64,000 nt of DNA from Nocardiopsis suaedae (GCF_027706745.1 NZ_JAQFWP010000007.1:82654-146653); one strand, 5' to 3'. Counted from the first letter of the stretch, positions 34,433 to 43,741 are shown. The notes: a model not told the origin generated them from the sequence alone. Program-made: numbers and translations.

Positions 34433-35572
34433 GTGAAGAGTGGGCGGACCGGCGAGACCCAGAGCAGGCTGCGCCTGCTCAACCTGGGGACCGTCATGGG
34501 GTCGATGTCCGCGGTCGGCGCGCTGCTCGTGGCGATGGACACCAGGTCGTGGCAGGCCGCGGTGCTCCTCGCCGTCGGCCTGGTGACGGCCCTGCTGGTG
34601 GTGCGGCAGTGGACCGTGGGCCGCTACTCGCCGCTCGCCCTCCTCGCGCTGGCCGTGACGGCGGCCGTGTGGGTGGCCGGGGCGCTGGCGGCGGACGTGC
34701 CGACGGGGGTCTACGCCTTCGCCGTCGTGGCGACCGTCATCGCCTTCGAAGTGCCGCGCCTGCGGTGGGTCATCGCCGCGGGCACGGGCGCCTCGGCCGC
34801 CGCCATCATCGCGGTGCGACTGGCGGCGGCGGGCGACGGCCCGGTGGAGGTACTGCTCCGCTATGCCGTCGTCACGCCGTGCATCGCCACGCCCGGCGTC
34901 GTCCTGACGGTCCTGGCCTACGCGGTCCACGATGTCATCGGAGAGCTGGGGCGCGCGCAGGAGCGCGAGGCCGAACTGGCCGTCATGCGGGAGCGGGTGC
35001 GCTTCGCCGGGGACCTGCACGACATCCAGGGGCACACGCTGCACGTGGTCAGGCTGAAGGTCGCGCTGGCGAAGAGGCTGCTGGAGGACGGCCACGGCGA
35101 CCCGGCGCGCGCCGGGGAGGAGCTGGACGAGGTGCACGGGCTCGTCGGGGACACGATCGCCCGGACCAAGGAGCTCGCCTACGCGCAGCGGCGGCTGAAC
35201 TTCTCCGCGGAGCTGGAGAACGCGAAGAACCTCTTCGAGGCGGCGGGCATCCGTGTCGAGGTGGAGCGGACGGGGGAGGTCGGTGCACGCGCGGGGGAGA
35301 TGCTGGGGCAGGTCCTCAGGGAGGCGACCACTAACATCCTGCGCCATGCGGAGGCCGGGCATGTATGGATCACCGTCTCCGGGGCGGGGATCACGGTCGC
35401 CAACGACGGGGCGAACGGTGCCGGGAAGGCGGCGCTGGGCGGGCTCGCCGTGCTACGCGACCGCTTGGCCTCCGAAGGGGGACGACTGACGGTGGAGCAG
35501 GAGGACGGGGTGTTCCGGACGGCCGCGGCGTTTCCGGGTGCACGTGAACAGGGAAGGACGACCGGCCGATGA
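34433..35572 (+). CDS. Two-component sensor histidine kinase (HisKA_3, NarL/DesK class)
   Basis: A 379-residue membrane kinase. Five to six N-terminal helices (to about residue 165) precede a dimerisation/phosphoacceptor domain with FAGDLHDIQGHTL (His of HDxxGH) and an ATPase domain with REATTNILRHA (N box) and ITVANDGANG (G1). The large membrane part without a periplasmic loop suggests sensing of membrane state or a lipophilic signal, as in DesK and LiaS. GTG 34433 follows GAGGGGGAG. Its stop overlaps the response-regulator ATG (ATGA), so the two are translated together. Confidence 0.9.
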   Translation: MKSGRTGETQSRLRLLNLGTVMGSMSAVGALLVAMDTRSWQAAVLLAVGLVTALLVVRQWTVGRYSPLALLALAVTAAVWVAGALAADVPTGVYAFAVVATVIAFEVPRLRWVIAAGTGASAAAIIAVRLAAAGDGPVEVLLRYAVVTPCIATPGVVLTVLAYAVHDVIGELGRAQEREAELAVMRERVRFAGDLHDIQGHTLHVVRLKVALAKRLLEDGHGDPARAGEELDEVHGLVGDTIARTKELAYAQRRLNFSAELENAKNLFEAAGIRVEVERTGEVGARAGEMLGQVLREATTNILRHAEAGHVWITVSGAGITVANDGANGAGKAALGGLAVLRDRLASEGGRLTVEQEDGVFRTAAAFPGAREQGRTTGR

Positions 35573-36171
35573 CGACCGTGGTGCTCGCCGACGACGAGGC
35601 GCTCCTCCGCAAGGCGCTGGCCGCCCTGCTCCCGATGGACGGCGGGATCACCGTGCTGGCGGAGGCGGAGAACGGCGAGGAGGCGGTCGGCGCGACGCTG
35701 CGCCACCGGCCCGACGTGCTCGTGATCGACCTGGAGATGCCCGGGACCGACGGGTTGGGCGCCGTGTCGGAGGTGCGCCGGGAGCTGCCGGAGCAGCCGG
35801 TCCTGATGCTGACGAGGCACGCCCGGCCGGGGGTGCTGCGCAAGGCGCTGAAGCTGGGCGTCCAGGGGTTCGTGAGCAAGGCGGCCGAACCGGCGCACAT
35901 CGCCGGGGTGATCGCCGCCCTGCACGAGGGGAGGCGGTGGATCGACCCGGAGGTGTCGGCGCTGGCGGTGATCGACGACTGCCCCCTGACGGACCGGGAG
36001 ATCGACGTCCTGAGGGCGACGAGGGACGGCTACTCGGCGGCGGACACGGCGGCGATGCTGCACCTGGCCGAGGGCACCGTGCGCAACTACCTGTCGAACG
36101 CGATGCAGAAGACCCAGACCCGCACCCGCCACGCGGCGGCCCGCTACGCCCGCGAGCACGATTGGCTGTAG
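35569..36171 (+). CDS. NarL/LuxR-type response regulator
   Basis: A 200-residue regulator. The receiver domain (1-115) has the acidic pair in LADDEALL, the phosphoacceptor Asp in VIDLEMPG and the Lys in VSKAAEP. The C-terminal LuxR helix-turn-helix (about 140-195) contains LTDREIDVLRAT and TVRNYLSNAMQKT. It is coupled to the preceding kinase by ATGA overlap. The perfect palindrome at 34325-34346 is its likely binding site, giving control of its own operon and the export gene. Confidence 0.92.
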   Translation: MTTVVLADDEALLRKALAALLPMDGGITVLAEAENGEEAVGATLRHRPDVLVIDLEMPGTDGLGAVSEVRRELPEQPVLMLTRHARPGVLRKALKLGVQGFVSKAAEPAHIAGVIAALHEGRRWIDPEVSALAVIDDCPLTDREIDVLRATRDGYSAADTAAMLHLAEGTVRNYLSNAMQKTQTRTRHAAARYAREHDWL

Positions 36172-36233
36172 AGGGGCACCCCCTCGATCCTGCACTGAAC
36201 CCGACGCGCATCCGCTTCCTGGCACCGTGAGGC

Positions 36234-36264
36234 TTGACGTCAAGTCAACTTGAGATTTTAGCGT
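36234..36264 (+). promoter_or_regulatory. MerR-type promoter with 19-bp spacer and central dyad
   Basis: -35 TTGACG (36234-36239) and -10 TAGCGT (36259-36264) are 19 bases apart, too long for normal sigma70 but typical of MerR-activated promoters. The dyad TCAAG-TCAA-CTTGA (36240-36253) fills the spacer, as in MerR/TipA/BltR operators. The -10 ends six bases before the ATG at 36271, so the mRNA should be leaderless. Confidence 0.6.
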
Positions 36265-36270
36265 CGCGGG

Positions 36271-37494
36271 ATGGACGACGACGTGACCGCATGGATCCGC
36301 GAGCGGTCCCACCCGCTCGCCGCCCCCGACCCGGACGCCTCGCTCGACGAACTCGCGCCGCTCGACGAACTCGCGCCGCTCGACGCGATCGCCGACGGGG
36401 CCGCGGTGGTCGGGCTCGGCGAGGCGAGCCGCTTCGCCCACGAGGTGTTCACCGCGCGCTTCCGTATGTTGCGCTACCTGGTCGAGCACCTGGGGTTCCG
36501 TGCGCTGGCGCTGGAAGAGGACTGGACCAAGGGGCAGGAGCTCGACGCCCATGTCCGCACAGGACGGGGCGACCCCCGCCGCATCATCGACGCAAACGCC
36601 TGGGCGGTCTGGCGGACCGAGGAGTTCGCCGCCGCCCTGCGGTGGATCCGGCAGCGCAACCGTGCTCACCCGGATGACCCTGTACGCATCGTCGGCCTCG
36701 ACTTCGCGCGCGTGCAGGCGTCCGCCTTCGAGAAGGTCCTCGACCACCTCCGGCGCCACGCACCCGACCGCTTCCCCGAAGCCGAGGCCCATTACGCGGA
36801 CCTGCGCCCCGAGGGGGAGCCCGCCGGGAACGCCGCCCGGATCGCCGCCCACACCGACCCGGGCGGCCTGGTCGACCGCGCCGAACGGGTACGGGACCTG
36901 GTTCGGGACACCGGCCCTGTGGAGGAGCAGGAGGAGGCCGCGTGGAACGCGCGTGTCATCGCGGGCTTCCACCGGTGGCATGCGCCCGGCGTCGCCCCCG
37001 ACTCCGCCCTGATGGCCGACGGCATCGTCCGTTGGCACCGCCGCACCGGCGCGCGGATCGTCTACTGGGGCGGTACCGGGCACTCGGCGGTCCGGCCCGG
37101 CAGCGAGGGCGGGCGCCTGCGCGACCACTTGGGCCGGGCGTACCGCTCGATCGGGTTCACTTTCGACCGGGGAGAGCTGCTGTGGCCGCTCGCACCGGCC
37201 TCGCCTGAACTCGCGGAGGCGACGCTGCGCGACGCGCGCCCCGGGCCCTTCCTGCTGGACGTGCGCGGCGAGGCCCCTGCCCGCGTGAGGGAATGGCTGG
37301 ACGGTCCGACACGGGTGCGGGTGATCGGTCCGCACTACGACGCGGACCGCGATGCCGAGTTCAGCATGGAGGGCGATTCCCTGCGCACTCTGTTCGACGC
37401 GGTGGTGTTCCTGCCACAGGTCACCCCCGTGCGGCGGCTAGGGGACCGACCGGTGGGGCCGGCGTGCGTGGGCTCAGGGAGTTCCATGGCATGA
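36271..37494 (+). CDS. Erythromycin esterase family protein
   Basis: A 407-residue protein of the EreA/EreB fold: VVGLGEASRFAHEVF (family motif 1), FRALALEEDWTKGQELDAH, and YWGGTGHSAV. In Ere enzymes motif 1 normally carries a catalytic His (GExxHG); here the position is Ser-Arg, a variant also known in other actinobacterial homologues, so macrolide hydrolysis is uncertain and another ester or lactone substrate is possible. An 18-bp tandem duplication encodes DELAPLDELAPL near residues 26-37. It is preceded by a MerR-type promoter; no MerR gene is in the window. Confidence 0.8.
   Translation: MDDDVTAWIRERSHPLAAPDPDASLDELAPLDELAPLDAIADGAAVVGLGEASRFAHEVFTARFRMLRYLVEHLGFRALALEEDWTKGQELDAHVRTGRGDPRRIIDANAWAVWRTEEFAAALRWIRQRNRAHPDDPVRIVGLDFARVQASAFEKVLDHLRRHAPDRFPEAEAHYADLRPEGEPAGNAARIAAHTDPGGLVDRAERVRDLVRDTGPVEEQEEAAWNARVIAGFHRWHAPGVAPDSALMADGIVRWHRRTGARIVYWGGTGHSAVRPGSEGGRLRDHLGRAYRSIGFTFDRGELLWPLAPASPELAEATLRDARPGPFLLDVRGEAPARVREWLDGPTRVRVIGPHYDADRDAEFSMEGDSLRTLFDAVVFLPQVTPVRRLGDRPVGPACVGSGSSMA
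36343..36378 (+). repeat. 18-bp exact tandem duplication inside the esterase gene
   Basis: The unit CTCGACGAACTCGCGCCG occurs twice head-to-tail, adding six residues (LDELAP) without breaking the frame. Probably a recent slippage or unequal-crossover event. Confidence 0.8.
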
Positions 37495-37734
37495 TGTCCG
37501 CTGCGGGGCCGGATAGCCGGGTAAGGACATGCGCGATCGCACTGGGCTAGTCGGGTGCGTGACATACCAATCTCGCGTGTCGCCCCGCTCTTGACCAGCG
37601 GAAACGCAGGAGCGATGGAAGGTCCGCTGGGGGGATACGGCGACCGCGAGCGAGAGACCGGCCGAACACCCGCCCCTCGGGACGTGTGCCGTTCGGGCCG
37701 GAAAACCAGTGGCCCCGGTCCCGGCGGGGCGGCG

Positions 37735-38400
37735 ATGCTCCCCTCCATGGAGCGACACGATCCCCCTCTCCCCTCTGATCCAAAGAACGTCGTTCGGCAC
37801 GGCTACAACGCCGTGTCGATGCTCTACCGCCGCTCGGACGACGTGCACGTCTACGCCGACTGGATCGCCGTCCTCGAGTCCCGCCTTCCGCGTTCTGCGA
37901 CCGTCTTGGACCTTGGGTGCGGCTGCGGCGTCCCCGTCGCCCGCGCGCTGGACAGGGCAGGGCACGCGGTCACCGGGGTCGACATCAGCGACGTGCAGAT
38001 CGACCGCGCGCGCAGCCTGGTCCCCGGCGCCTATTTCATCCGGGCGGACGCGGCGCATGTCGCCTTCCCCGACCGCGGATTCGACGCGGTCGTCTGCCTC
38101 TACTCCCTCATCCACATGCCGCTGCGGGACCAGCGGCGCCTCCTCGTCCGGATCGCCCGCTGGCTGCGCCCGGGAGGGCGCCTGCTCGCCACCGTCGGCC
38201 ACCGGGCCTGGACGGGCACTGAGGACGGCTGGCTCGGCGGCCCCGCGCCGATGTGGTGGAGCCACGCGGACTCCGGCACCTACGCCGATTGGGTCGCCGA
38301 GGCGGGATTGACGGTGACGGATCGGCGCATCGTTCCCGAAGGGGAATCGGCGCACGCCCTCTTCTGGGCGCGCAGACCCCTCGGCGACGGCGCCATGTGA
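37735..38400 (+). CDS. SAM-dependent methyltransferase (methyltransf_11/25 type)
   Basis: A 221-residue protein with motif I VLDLGCGCGVPVARAL, acidic loop VTGVDISDVQIDRA, FIRADAAHVAFPD and post-motif VCLYSLIHMPL, then RWLRPGGRLLATVG. Class I methyltransferase of unknown substrate. ATG 37735 gives the first plausible start; ATG 37747 is close behind, and neither has a strong ribosome site. The 240-bp gap after the esterase gene holds nothing I can identify. Confidence 0.8.
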   Translation: MLPSMERHDPPLPSDPKNVVRHGYNAVSMLYRRSDDVHVYADWIAVLESRLPRSATVLDLGCGCGVPVARALDRAGHAVTGVDISDVQIDRARSLVPGAYFIRADAAHVAFPDRGFDAVVCLYSLIHMPLRDQRRLLVRIARWLRPGGRLLATVGHRAWTGTEDGWLGGPAPMWWSHADSGTYADWVAEAGLTVTDRRIVPEGESAHALFWARRPLGDGAM

Positions 38401-38598
38401 CGCGCAGGACGACTGGGCCGGTCGGCTCCGCAGGGCGCACCTCTGGCGTGTCGGCGCCGTGCGCTGGCGGAGTACCTTCTCACCTGTGAATTTCCATCAG
38501 GATCGAAGCGAGTTGAGGCGTGGTCGCGCGGCCGGTGAGAATTCGCTGTTCAGGGGCGTCGTGACGCCTCTACCCCCATCACGATGAGAGAAGGCCAC

Positions 38599-40089
38599 GT
38601 GCACCCGACCGGTCCACACCAGCCGCAGGGGCCGCCGTCCGGGCCGCAGCCCGGGCAGAGCGGCCAGCAGCCACCGCCAGGAGATCCGCCCCTGCCCCCG
38701 CCTCCCGGGTCCGGACCCGGAGCGCCCCCGGGACCTCCGCCGGGCGGCCCCCATCCGCCGTCGGGCCCGCCGGGCCCGTACGGCCCTCCGCCGGGAGGGC
38801 CGCCGCCTCCTGGTCCCCCCGGTGGGGCGCCGCACGGCCCTCCCGGGGGGCCGCACGGTGCGCCCGCCGGCGGTGCTCCCAAGAAGAAGGGGTCCGGCGG
38901 GCTCATCGCGGTCCTGATCGCCGTCCCGCTGGTCCTCGTTCTGGTCGGTGGTGCCGCAGGCGTGTGGTTCTTCACCGACATCCCGTTCCGGATGGGCATC
39001 CCCGGGGCCGCTCCCCGCGGCGGCGGTGACGGCTTCGAGGGCCCCAAGGCCATCGGCGACTCCGGTGTCCCCTCCGAGTGGAACAGCGGGGACTACACCC
39101 TGCGGTCCATGGAGAGCAGCGAGGCGGTCGACATCCGCATGCCCGGGGACGTGTACGAGTTCCTGGACGGCGACCTCACGGTGGAGGTCCAGGCGGTCGA
39201 GCCCCTGGCGCTCGACTCCTCGGCCGTTCCCCCGAACATGTACGCCTCCCACCCCGAGCTGGACGACGGTTTCACCGCCTACGCCGTCACCCTGAAGGCC
39301 CTCAACACCACCGGCCAGGAACTCGACATCACCCACATGTCGGACAAGGCCGGCGCGGGCGACCTGATGTCCGAGATACCGCTGCTGAACGAGTCATCGG
39401 ATCTGTGGCCGAGCCGTCTCGACCCCGGTGCGGCGGCCGAGGTCCGGCGCACCTACGCGGTGCCGACCAACTACGACTACGCGTCCGCAGTCCTTGAGGT
39501 GCGTGGGCCCGGGATCGGCCCCGGGCCGGACGACTTCCGCAACGACCAGGAGTTCCCCGGCTTTTTCAGCTACTGGCAGCTCACCCTGGACTCCGGCGCC
39601 GTCACCGGCCCGCTGGCCGACGACGTTCCCGGAGCCGAGGCGGACGGTGTCGACGACCTCGAGGGGCTGTACGAGGCCACCGACGTCTGGCGGGCCGTCA
39701 GTGCCGGCGGCCGGATGCTCGCCCTGCACGGGACGCCCCTGGTGATGGGGCTGGAGAGCCATCCCACCTGGAACAACGACGCGAGCACGGACGACACCGA
39801 CGCCCTCCGGTTCGGCTACAGGATGGAGAGCCCCTACAAGGCCCGGTCCTGGGAGTTCACCGAACCCGGGATCCGCGTCCTCTACGGCGACGAGTTGAAG
39901 GAGGCCGACCTCTCCACCCCGGATGACGCCCCCTCCGCCCCCGACCGGATCAACGCGGGCCAGGAGTGGGACGGCATGGTCGGCTTCGAGGTGCCCAAGG
40001 GGTTCGAGGGCCCCGTGATCGTCGAGGTCACCGGCCCCGGGACGGTGAACGGCGAGCAGCCGGTCAGGTACTGGTACCAGGAGGTCTGA
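38599..40089 (+). CDS. Membrane-anchored protein with Pro/Gly-rich cytoplasmic region
   Basis: A 496-residue protein. The first ~95 residues are nearly all Pro, Gly, His and Gln (repeats like PPGPPGG), then a KKK stop and one membrane helix (LIAVLIAVPLVLVLVGGAAGVWFF), then an extracellular domain of about 370 residues, rich in Asp and aromatic residues, with a DUF4352-like feel (YEFLDGDLTVEVQAVEPLAL...). No enzyme motif. GTG 38599 with GAGAAGG six bases upstream is preferred over ATG 38584. A bidirectional hairpin separates it from a secreted-protein gene. Confidence 0.75.
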   Translation: MHPTGPHQPQGPPSGPQPGQSGQQPPPGDPPLPPPPGSGPGAPPGPPPGGPHPPSGPPGPYGPPPGGPPPPGPPGGAPHGPPGGPHGAPAGGAPKKKGSGGLIAVLIAVPLVLVLVGGAAGVWFFTDIPFRMGIPGAAPRGGGDGFEGPKAIGDSGVPSEWNSGDYTLRSMESSEAVDIRMPGDVYEFLDGDLTVEVQAVEPLALDSSAVPPNMYASHPELDDGFTAYAVTLKALNTTGQELDITHMSDKAGAGDLMSEIPLLNESSDLWPSRLDPGAAAEVRRTYAVPTNYDYASAVLEVRGPGIGPGPDDFRNDQEFPGFFSYWQLTLDSGAVTGPLADDVPGAEADGVDDLEGLYEATDVWRAVSAGGRMLALHGTPLVMGLESHPTWNNDASTDDTDALRFGYRMESPYKARSWEFTEPGIRVLYGDELKEADLSTPDDAPSAPDRINAGQEWDGMVGFEVPKGFEGPVIVEVTGPGTVNGEQPVRYWYQEV

Positions 40090-40111
40090 CACGGAGCCGG
40101 AAGGCCGTCGG

Positions 40112-40145
40112 CCGCGCGCTGGGCCCCCTGGGACCCGGCGCGCGG
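40112..40145. terminator. Bidirectional terminator hairpin
   Basis: CCGCGCGCTGGG pairs with CCCGGCGCGCGG (one G-T pair in 12) across a 10-base loop, exactly between convergent genes ending at 40089 and 40152. Confidence 0.65.
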
Positions 40146-40151
40146 TGGGAC

Positions 40152-40649
40152 TCACCACCAGTAGGTGCCGTTGCCGCCGCTGACGCAGCCGTCGCCCGGG
40201 TTCACCACGATGCAGGCGCGGAAGGCGCGCGCCGAGGAGGACGACGTCGGGTAGCCGCGCGTGTAGATGCGCGCGCCGATCCGCCAGGCGTTGTACAGGT
40301 CCCACCTGCGGTCGCCGTTGTTGTCCACCTCGAAGCGGATCCAGTGGTTTCCGTTGGCGTTCAGCGCGCGGCCCCACCCGTACTGGGTGCCGTTGTAGGT
40401 GCCGAACCGGATCTGGGCCGTCCCGCGGCCGAAGCCGTAGGCCAGCGACGTCCGCGGGTTGGGCACGACCGCCGGGTCGTAGAGCCAGGCCTGCTGTGCG
40501 GAGGCGCCCTCGCCGGAGCGCGCCCCCGCCCGCTCGTCGGGGCCCTCGGCCGCGGCGGGGGAGGAGAGCAGGGCGAGCGCGGTGGCGGCGGCCGCGGTGA
40601 CGGCGGCGGTGCGGCGCAGGGGGCGGGGGAGGCGGTTCCTCGTGTGCAT
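40152..40649 (-). CDS. Secreted protein of unknown function (paralogue of a copy at 53985-54296)
   Basis: A 165-residue precursor with a signal peptide (RTAAVTAAAATALALLSSPAAA, cut near 35). The mature part has GTAQIRFGTYNGTQYGWGRAL and SSARAFRACIVVNPGDGCVSGG, two cysteines and an aromatic end (TYWW). The fold is unknown; it looks like a small secreted binding protein. ATG 40649 follows AAGGAG. A truncated paralogue with GTAQVRYGTSQGHQYGWGR and SSNSARAFRAC is at 53985-54296. Confidence 0.75.
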   Translation of the reverse strand: MHTRNRLPRPLRRTAAVTAAAATALALLSSPAAAEGPDERAGARSGEGASAQQAWLYDPAVVPNPRTSLAYGFGRGTAQIRFGTYNGTQYGWGRALNANGNHWIRFEVDNNGDRRWDLYNAWRIGARIYTRGYPTSSSSARAFRACIVVNPGDGCVSGGNGTYWW

Positions 40650-40794
40650 GGTGTTTCCGCTCCTTGGTACGGCCGGGTGGGTCCGGCCGGTGGGGGATGG
40701 CGGCCGCTCAGAGCGGGTCGCGGTCACCGAGGACACCGGAATCCTACGCACCGCGTTCGAATGTTCACAATAGGTTGTCGAAAGGGGGATTGCA

Positions 40795-40812
40795 GCTCCG
40801 GGTTTCCGGAGC
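40795..40812 (-). terminator. Hairpin downstream of the Ser/Thr kinase gene
   Basis: GCTCCGG-N4-CCGGAGC, a perfect 7-bp stem 20 bases after the kinase stop codon; the minus strand then reads TGCAATCCCCCTTTCG. Confidence 0.55.
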
Positions 40813-40831
40813 GTGCCGCCATCACACCAGG

Positions 40832-43741
40832 TCAGAGGTGACCGTGTCCTCCCCGCGGGTCCTGCGGTGGCCCTACCTGTGTGGGCCCCTCCGCACCCGT
40901 GGGCGGTGCCGCCCGGGTCTCCTCGACCCGGGTCCCCTCCACGCGCGTCGGCGGGCCCGCGTACGTGGGCGGACCGACGCGGGTCGGCGGCGGTCCGTAG
41001 GGGGCGCCCTGCGGGTGGGCCGCCTGGTGCGGGACGGGGCGGGTCCTGCGGTGGCGCAGGCGCTCGCCGAGCCAGGTCCCCGCGACATAGACGAGGGGGA
41101 AGAGGACGAGCACCGATGTCCACACGCCGCCCTCGGGGTCGGTGGAGACGAGGTGCTCGGTCAGGGACCCGGCCCACGGGAAGGCCGGCATCTCTTCCAG
41201 CGGGAGCGCCTCGGGCAGGATCAGCACCACCACCGTGGCGCCGATCCAGAGCAGGTGGCCGCCGGTCCACCGCCACAGCGCGTAGGCGAGCCCGCCGACC
41301 GCCGCCGCGGTGAACGGCAGCAGCGTGAACAGCGCCGTGGCCTCCGGCATGCGGAACTCGGACGGCCGGGCGTCGCCCGCGGCGACCGACCACCCGGCGA
41401 AGAGCAGGTAGAACGACCAGATCCCCAGCCACACGAGCGCGGTCAGCCCGGTGACGGCCGCGGCCGTGCGCACCCAGGGGCGGGCGTCGGGCAGGAGCGG
41501 GGCGGAGGCCGTCCACGGCCGGGGCGCCGCCGCCAGGGCCACCAGCGTCCAGATGAAGAGGCCCAGGGCGGCCGCCCCGCCCAGCACGGCCGCGGCGCCC
41601 AGGGCGGTGGGGAAGGCGCCCACCTCATCGGCCGCCCCGACCAGCGGCGCGGCCACCAGGGGCGGCGCCGCCACCGGAAACCCGTCCAGGAACACCGAGG
41701 CGATGTGCACCAGTGTCAGGAGCCCGGTCCCGAAGAAGAACGCGCCCAGCCGCCGCCAGGGCGGGGCCAGCGCGACCACCAGGGCGGCAGCGGCGGCCAC
41801 CGGCCAGATCCGCAGTTGGAGGGCGAAGGCCCCGCCGAACGCCGTCCGCGCCTCCACGGGGGCGTGGGAGACGCTTTCGCCCACGGTGAGGCCGTGCACC
41901 ACGGACTGCAGGGCCAGCACCAGCCACCAGAAGACCAGCACCTGGAAGAACGCCGGCACGGCGCCGCTGCGCAGGCGGTCGCGCAGCACCGGCCGCGGGT
42001 CGGCACGGCGCCGCCACTCGGCGCTCGCGGTGCGGCGTGCGGCCGGGGCCAGCAACCGGACCGCGACCAGCAGCGCCAGCCCCTCGTCGCCGGCGGGGTC
42101 GGCGGCCGCCGCCTCGGCCAGCAGCCCCCTCCACCACGGCAGGACCAGGCCGGACCAGCCCCGCAGCGCCTCGCGTCGCACCTCGGCACGCAGGTCCGCG
42201 GGGGCGTCGGGCCGCGCGGAGTCGTCGATGGCGCCCACGGCCAGGGCCACGGCGAGGTTGCGCTCGGCCGGTCCGGCGCGCATGCCCAGGGCGTCGGCCT
42301 TGATCAGCGCGCGGTCGATGACGGCGCGGGCGCGCAGGCCGACGTTCTCCAGGCGGGTGCAGCGCCGCCCGCACGCGGTGTGGCCGCACCGGTGGGCGGC
42401 GGTGATCAGGGAGATCTCGTTGACGACGATCTCGGCGAGCCTGCCGTGGCCCTGCGGCCCCTGGGCGGCCAGGGCGCGCAGGCCCTCGATGCTCGCGTCG
42501 CGGCCGCGGTGGACGGGGCCGTCGTCGGGGCGGAAGGCGGCGGCGAACGCCGTGGCCGCCACGGCGGCCTGCTCCGCGCTGAGGATGCCGGTGAGGTGGT
42601 CGCGGTCGTAGGCGGTGTCGCCGGTCTCCTCCAGCCAGGCCCGCAGCCGGGCCGCCCCGTCGCGGCGCAGCCAGTCCTCGGCGCGGGCGGGGTGCCGCAC
42701 GAACAGCGCCGCCAGGTCGGCGGGGGCGTGCACGGCCTCCCCGGCGAAGGAGACGGGGCGGACCCCGCCCGTGGTGCGCAGGGGGGAGCCGGGCAGGTCG
42801 GCGGAGTCGTCGGCGACCGGGACCGACCAGTCGGCGTCGATGACCCGGGTGGCCAGCCGCGTGGTGTGCTCCCGGGCGGCGTCCTCCCCGCCCCCGCCGC
42901 CGGGGACGCGCGCCTCCCCGGTGACGGCGGCCAGCGCGGCGAGCGCGTCGGGGCGTGCGGCCGGGTCCCGGCTCAGCGCGGCGGCCACCGGCCCGGCGAG
43001 GACGTCCGGCAGCTCATCGGCCGCGCCGTCGGGCTCCTCGTTGACGGTCCGGTAGCGCAGCACCTCGACCGGCCCGGCCCCGTAGGGCGGGCGGCCGCTC
43101 GCGGCATAGGCCACCAGCTCGCCCCAGCAGAACATGTCGGACTCGGGCCCCGCCCGCCCGCCGTCGTAGCGCTCAGGGCTGATCCAGCCGGGGGTGCCCA
43201 CGACCATGTCGGTGTGGGTCATCGAGGACTCGTCGAGGGCCTGGGCGATGCCGAAGTCGAGGACCTTGGGCCCGTCCGGGGCGAGGATGATGTTGTCCGG
43301 CTTGAGGTCGCGGTGGACGATGCCCTCACGGTGGATCGCGGCCAGCGCCTCGGCCAGCCCGGCGGCGAAGGCGACCAGGGCGCCGCCGGCCAGTGGGCCG
43401 TGCTCGGCGAGGTAGGCGCGCAGTGTGGGGCCGGAGACGTAGGAGACGGCGAGCCAGGGCGCCGCGGCGCCGGTGTCGGCGTCCAGCAGCGGCGCGACGC
43501 AGCGGCCGCGGACCCGGCGGGCGAGCTCGACCTCGCGGGCGAAGCGGGAGCGGTAGCCGGGGTCGGCGGCGTACTCGGCGCGCACCGTCTTGACGGCGGC
43601 CGGGAGCCCGGAGCGGTCGCGGCCCATGTAGACGACGCCCATGCCGCCCGCGCCGAGCCTCCCCATGAGGCGGAAGGCCCCGATCGCGGCGGGATCGTCG
43701 GCCTTCAGCGGCGCGATTCGTGCGTGGCGTGCGTCGGGCAT
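40832..43741 (-). CDS. Membrane Ser/Thr protein kinase with multi-helix C-terminal region
   Basis: A 969-residue protein. The N-terminal Hanks-type kinase (about 15-275) has GRLGAGGMGVVY (Gly loop), the Lys in AAVKTVRAEY, HRDLKPDN (catalytic loop) and DFGIA (metal). A ~270-residue linker follows with a cysteine-rich HRCGHTACGRRC segment. At least ten hydrophobic helices (about 590-900) then form a large membrane domain, and the C-terminal tail is Pro/Thr-rich with repeated PPTRV-like motifs that could be phosphorylated. ATG 43741 places the kinase at the N-terminus, as in other PknB-type proteins. Signal and substrates unknown. Confidence 0.88.
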   Translation of the reverse strand: MPDARHARIAPLKADDPAAIGAFRLMGRLGAGGMGVVYMGRDRSGLPAAVKTVRAEYAADPGYRSRFAREVELARRVRGRCVAPLLDADTGAAAPWLAVSYVSGPTLRAYLAEHGPLAGGALVAFAAGLAEALAAIHREGIVHRDLKPDNIILAPDGPKVLDFGIAQALDESSMTHTDMVVGTPGWISPERYDGGRAGPESDMFCWGELVAYAASGRPPYGAGPVEVLRYRTVNEEPDGAADELPDVLAGPVAAALSRDPAARPDALAALAAVTGEARVPGGGGGEDAAREHTTRLATRVIDADWSVPVADDSADLPGSPLRTTGGVRPVSFAGEAVHAPADLAALFVRHPARAEDWLRRDGAARLRAWLEETGDTAYDRDHLTGILSAEQAAVAATAFAAAFRPDDGPVHRGRDASIEGLRALAAQGPQGHGRLAEIVVNEISLITAAHRCGHTACGRRCTRLENVGLRARAVIDRALIKADALGMRAGPAERNLAVALAVGAIDDSARPDAPADLRAEVRREALRGWSGLVLPWWRGLLAEAAAADPAGDEGLALLVAVRLLAPAARRTASAEWRRRADPRPVLRDRLRSGAVPAFFQVLVFWWLVLALQSVVHGLTVGESVSHAPVEARTAFGGAFALQLRIWPVAAAAALVVALAPPWRRLGAFFFGTGLLTLVHIASVFLDGFPVAAPPLVAAPLVGAADEVGAFPTALGAAAVLGGAAALGLFIWTLVALAAAPRPWTASAPLLPDARPWVRTAAAVTGLTALVWLGIWSFYLLFAGWSVAAGDARPSEFRMPEATALFTLLPFTAAAVGGLAYALWRWTGGHLLWIGATVVVLILPEALPLEEMPAFPWAGSLTEHLVSTDPEGGVWTSVLVLFPLVYVAGTWLGERLRHRRTRPVPHQAAHPQGAPYGPPPTRVGPPTYAGPPTRVEGTRVEETRAAPPTGAEGPTQVGPPQDPRGGHGHL

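Noticed and set aside
35179..37335. Long minus-strand frame under the histidine kinase and esterase genes
   Set aside because: Low-complexity shadow of real plus-strand genes with no domain.
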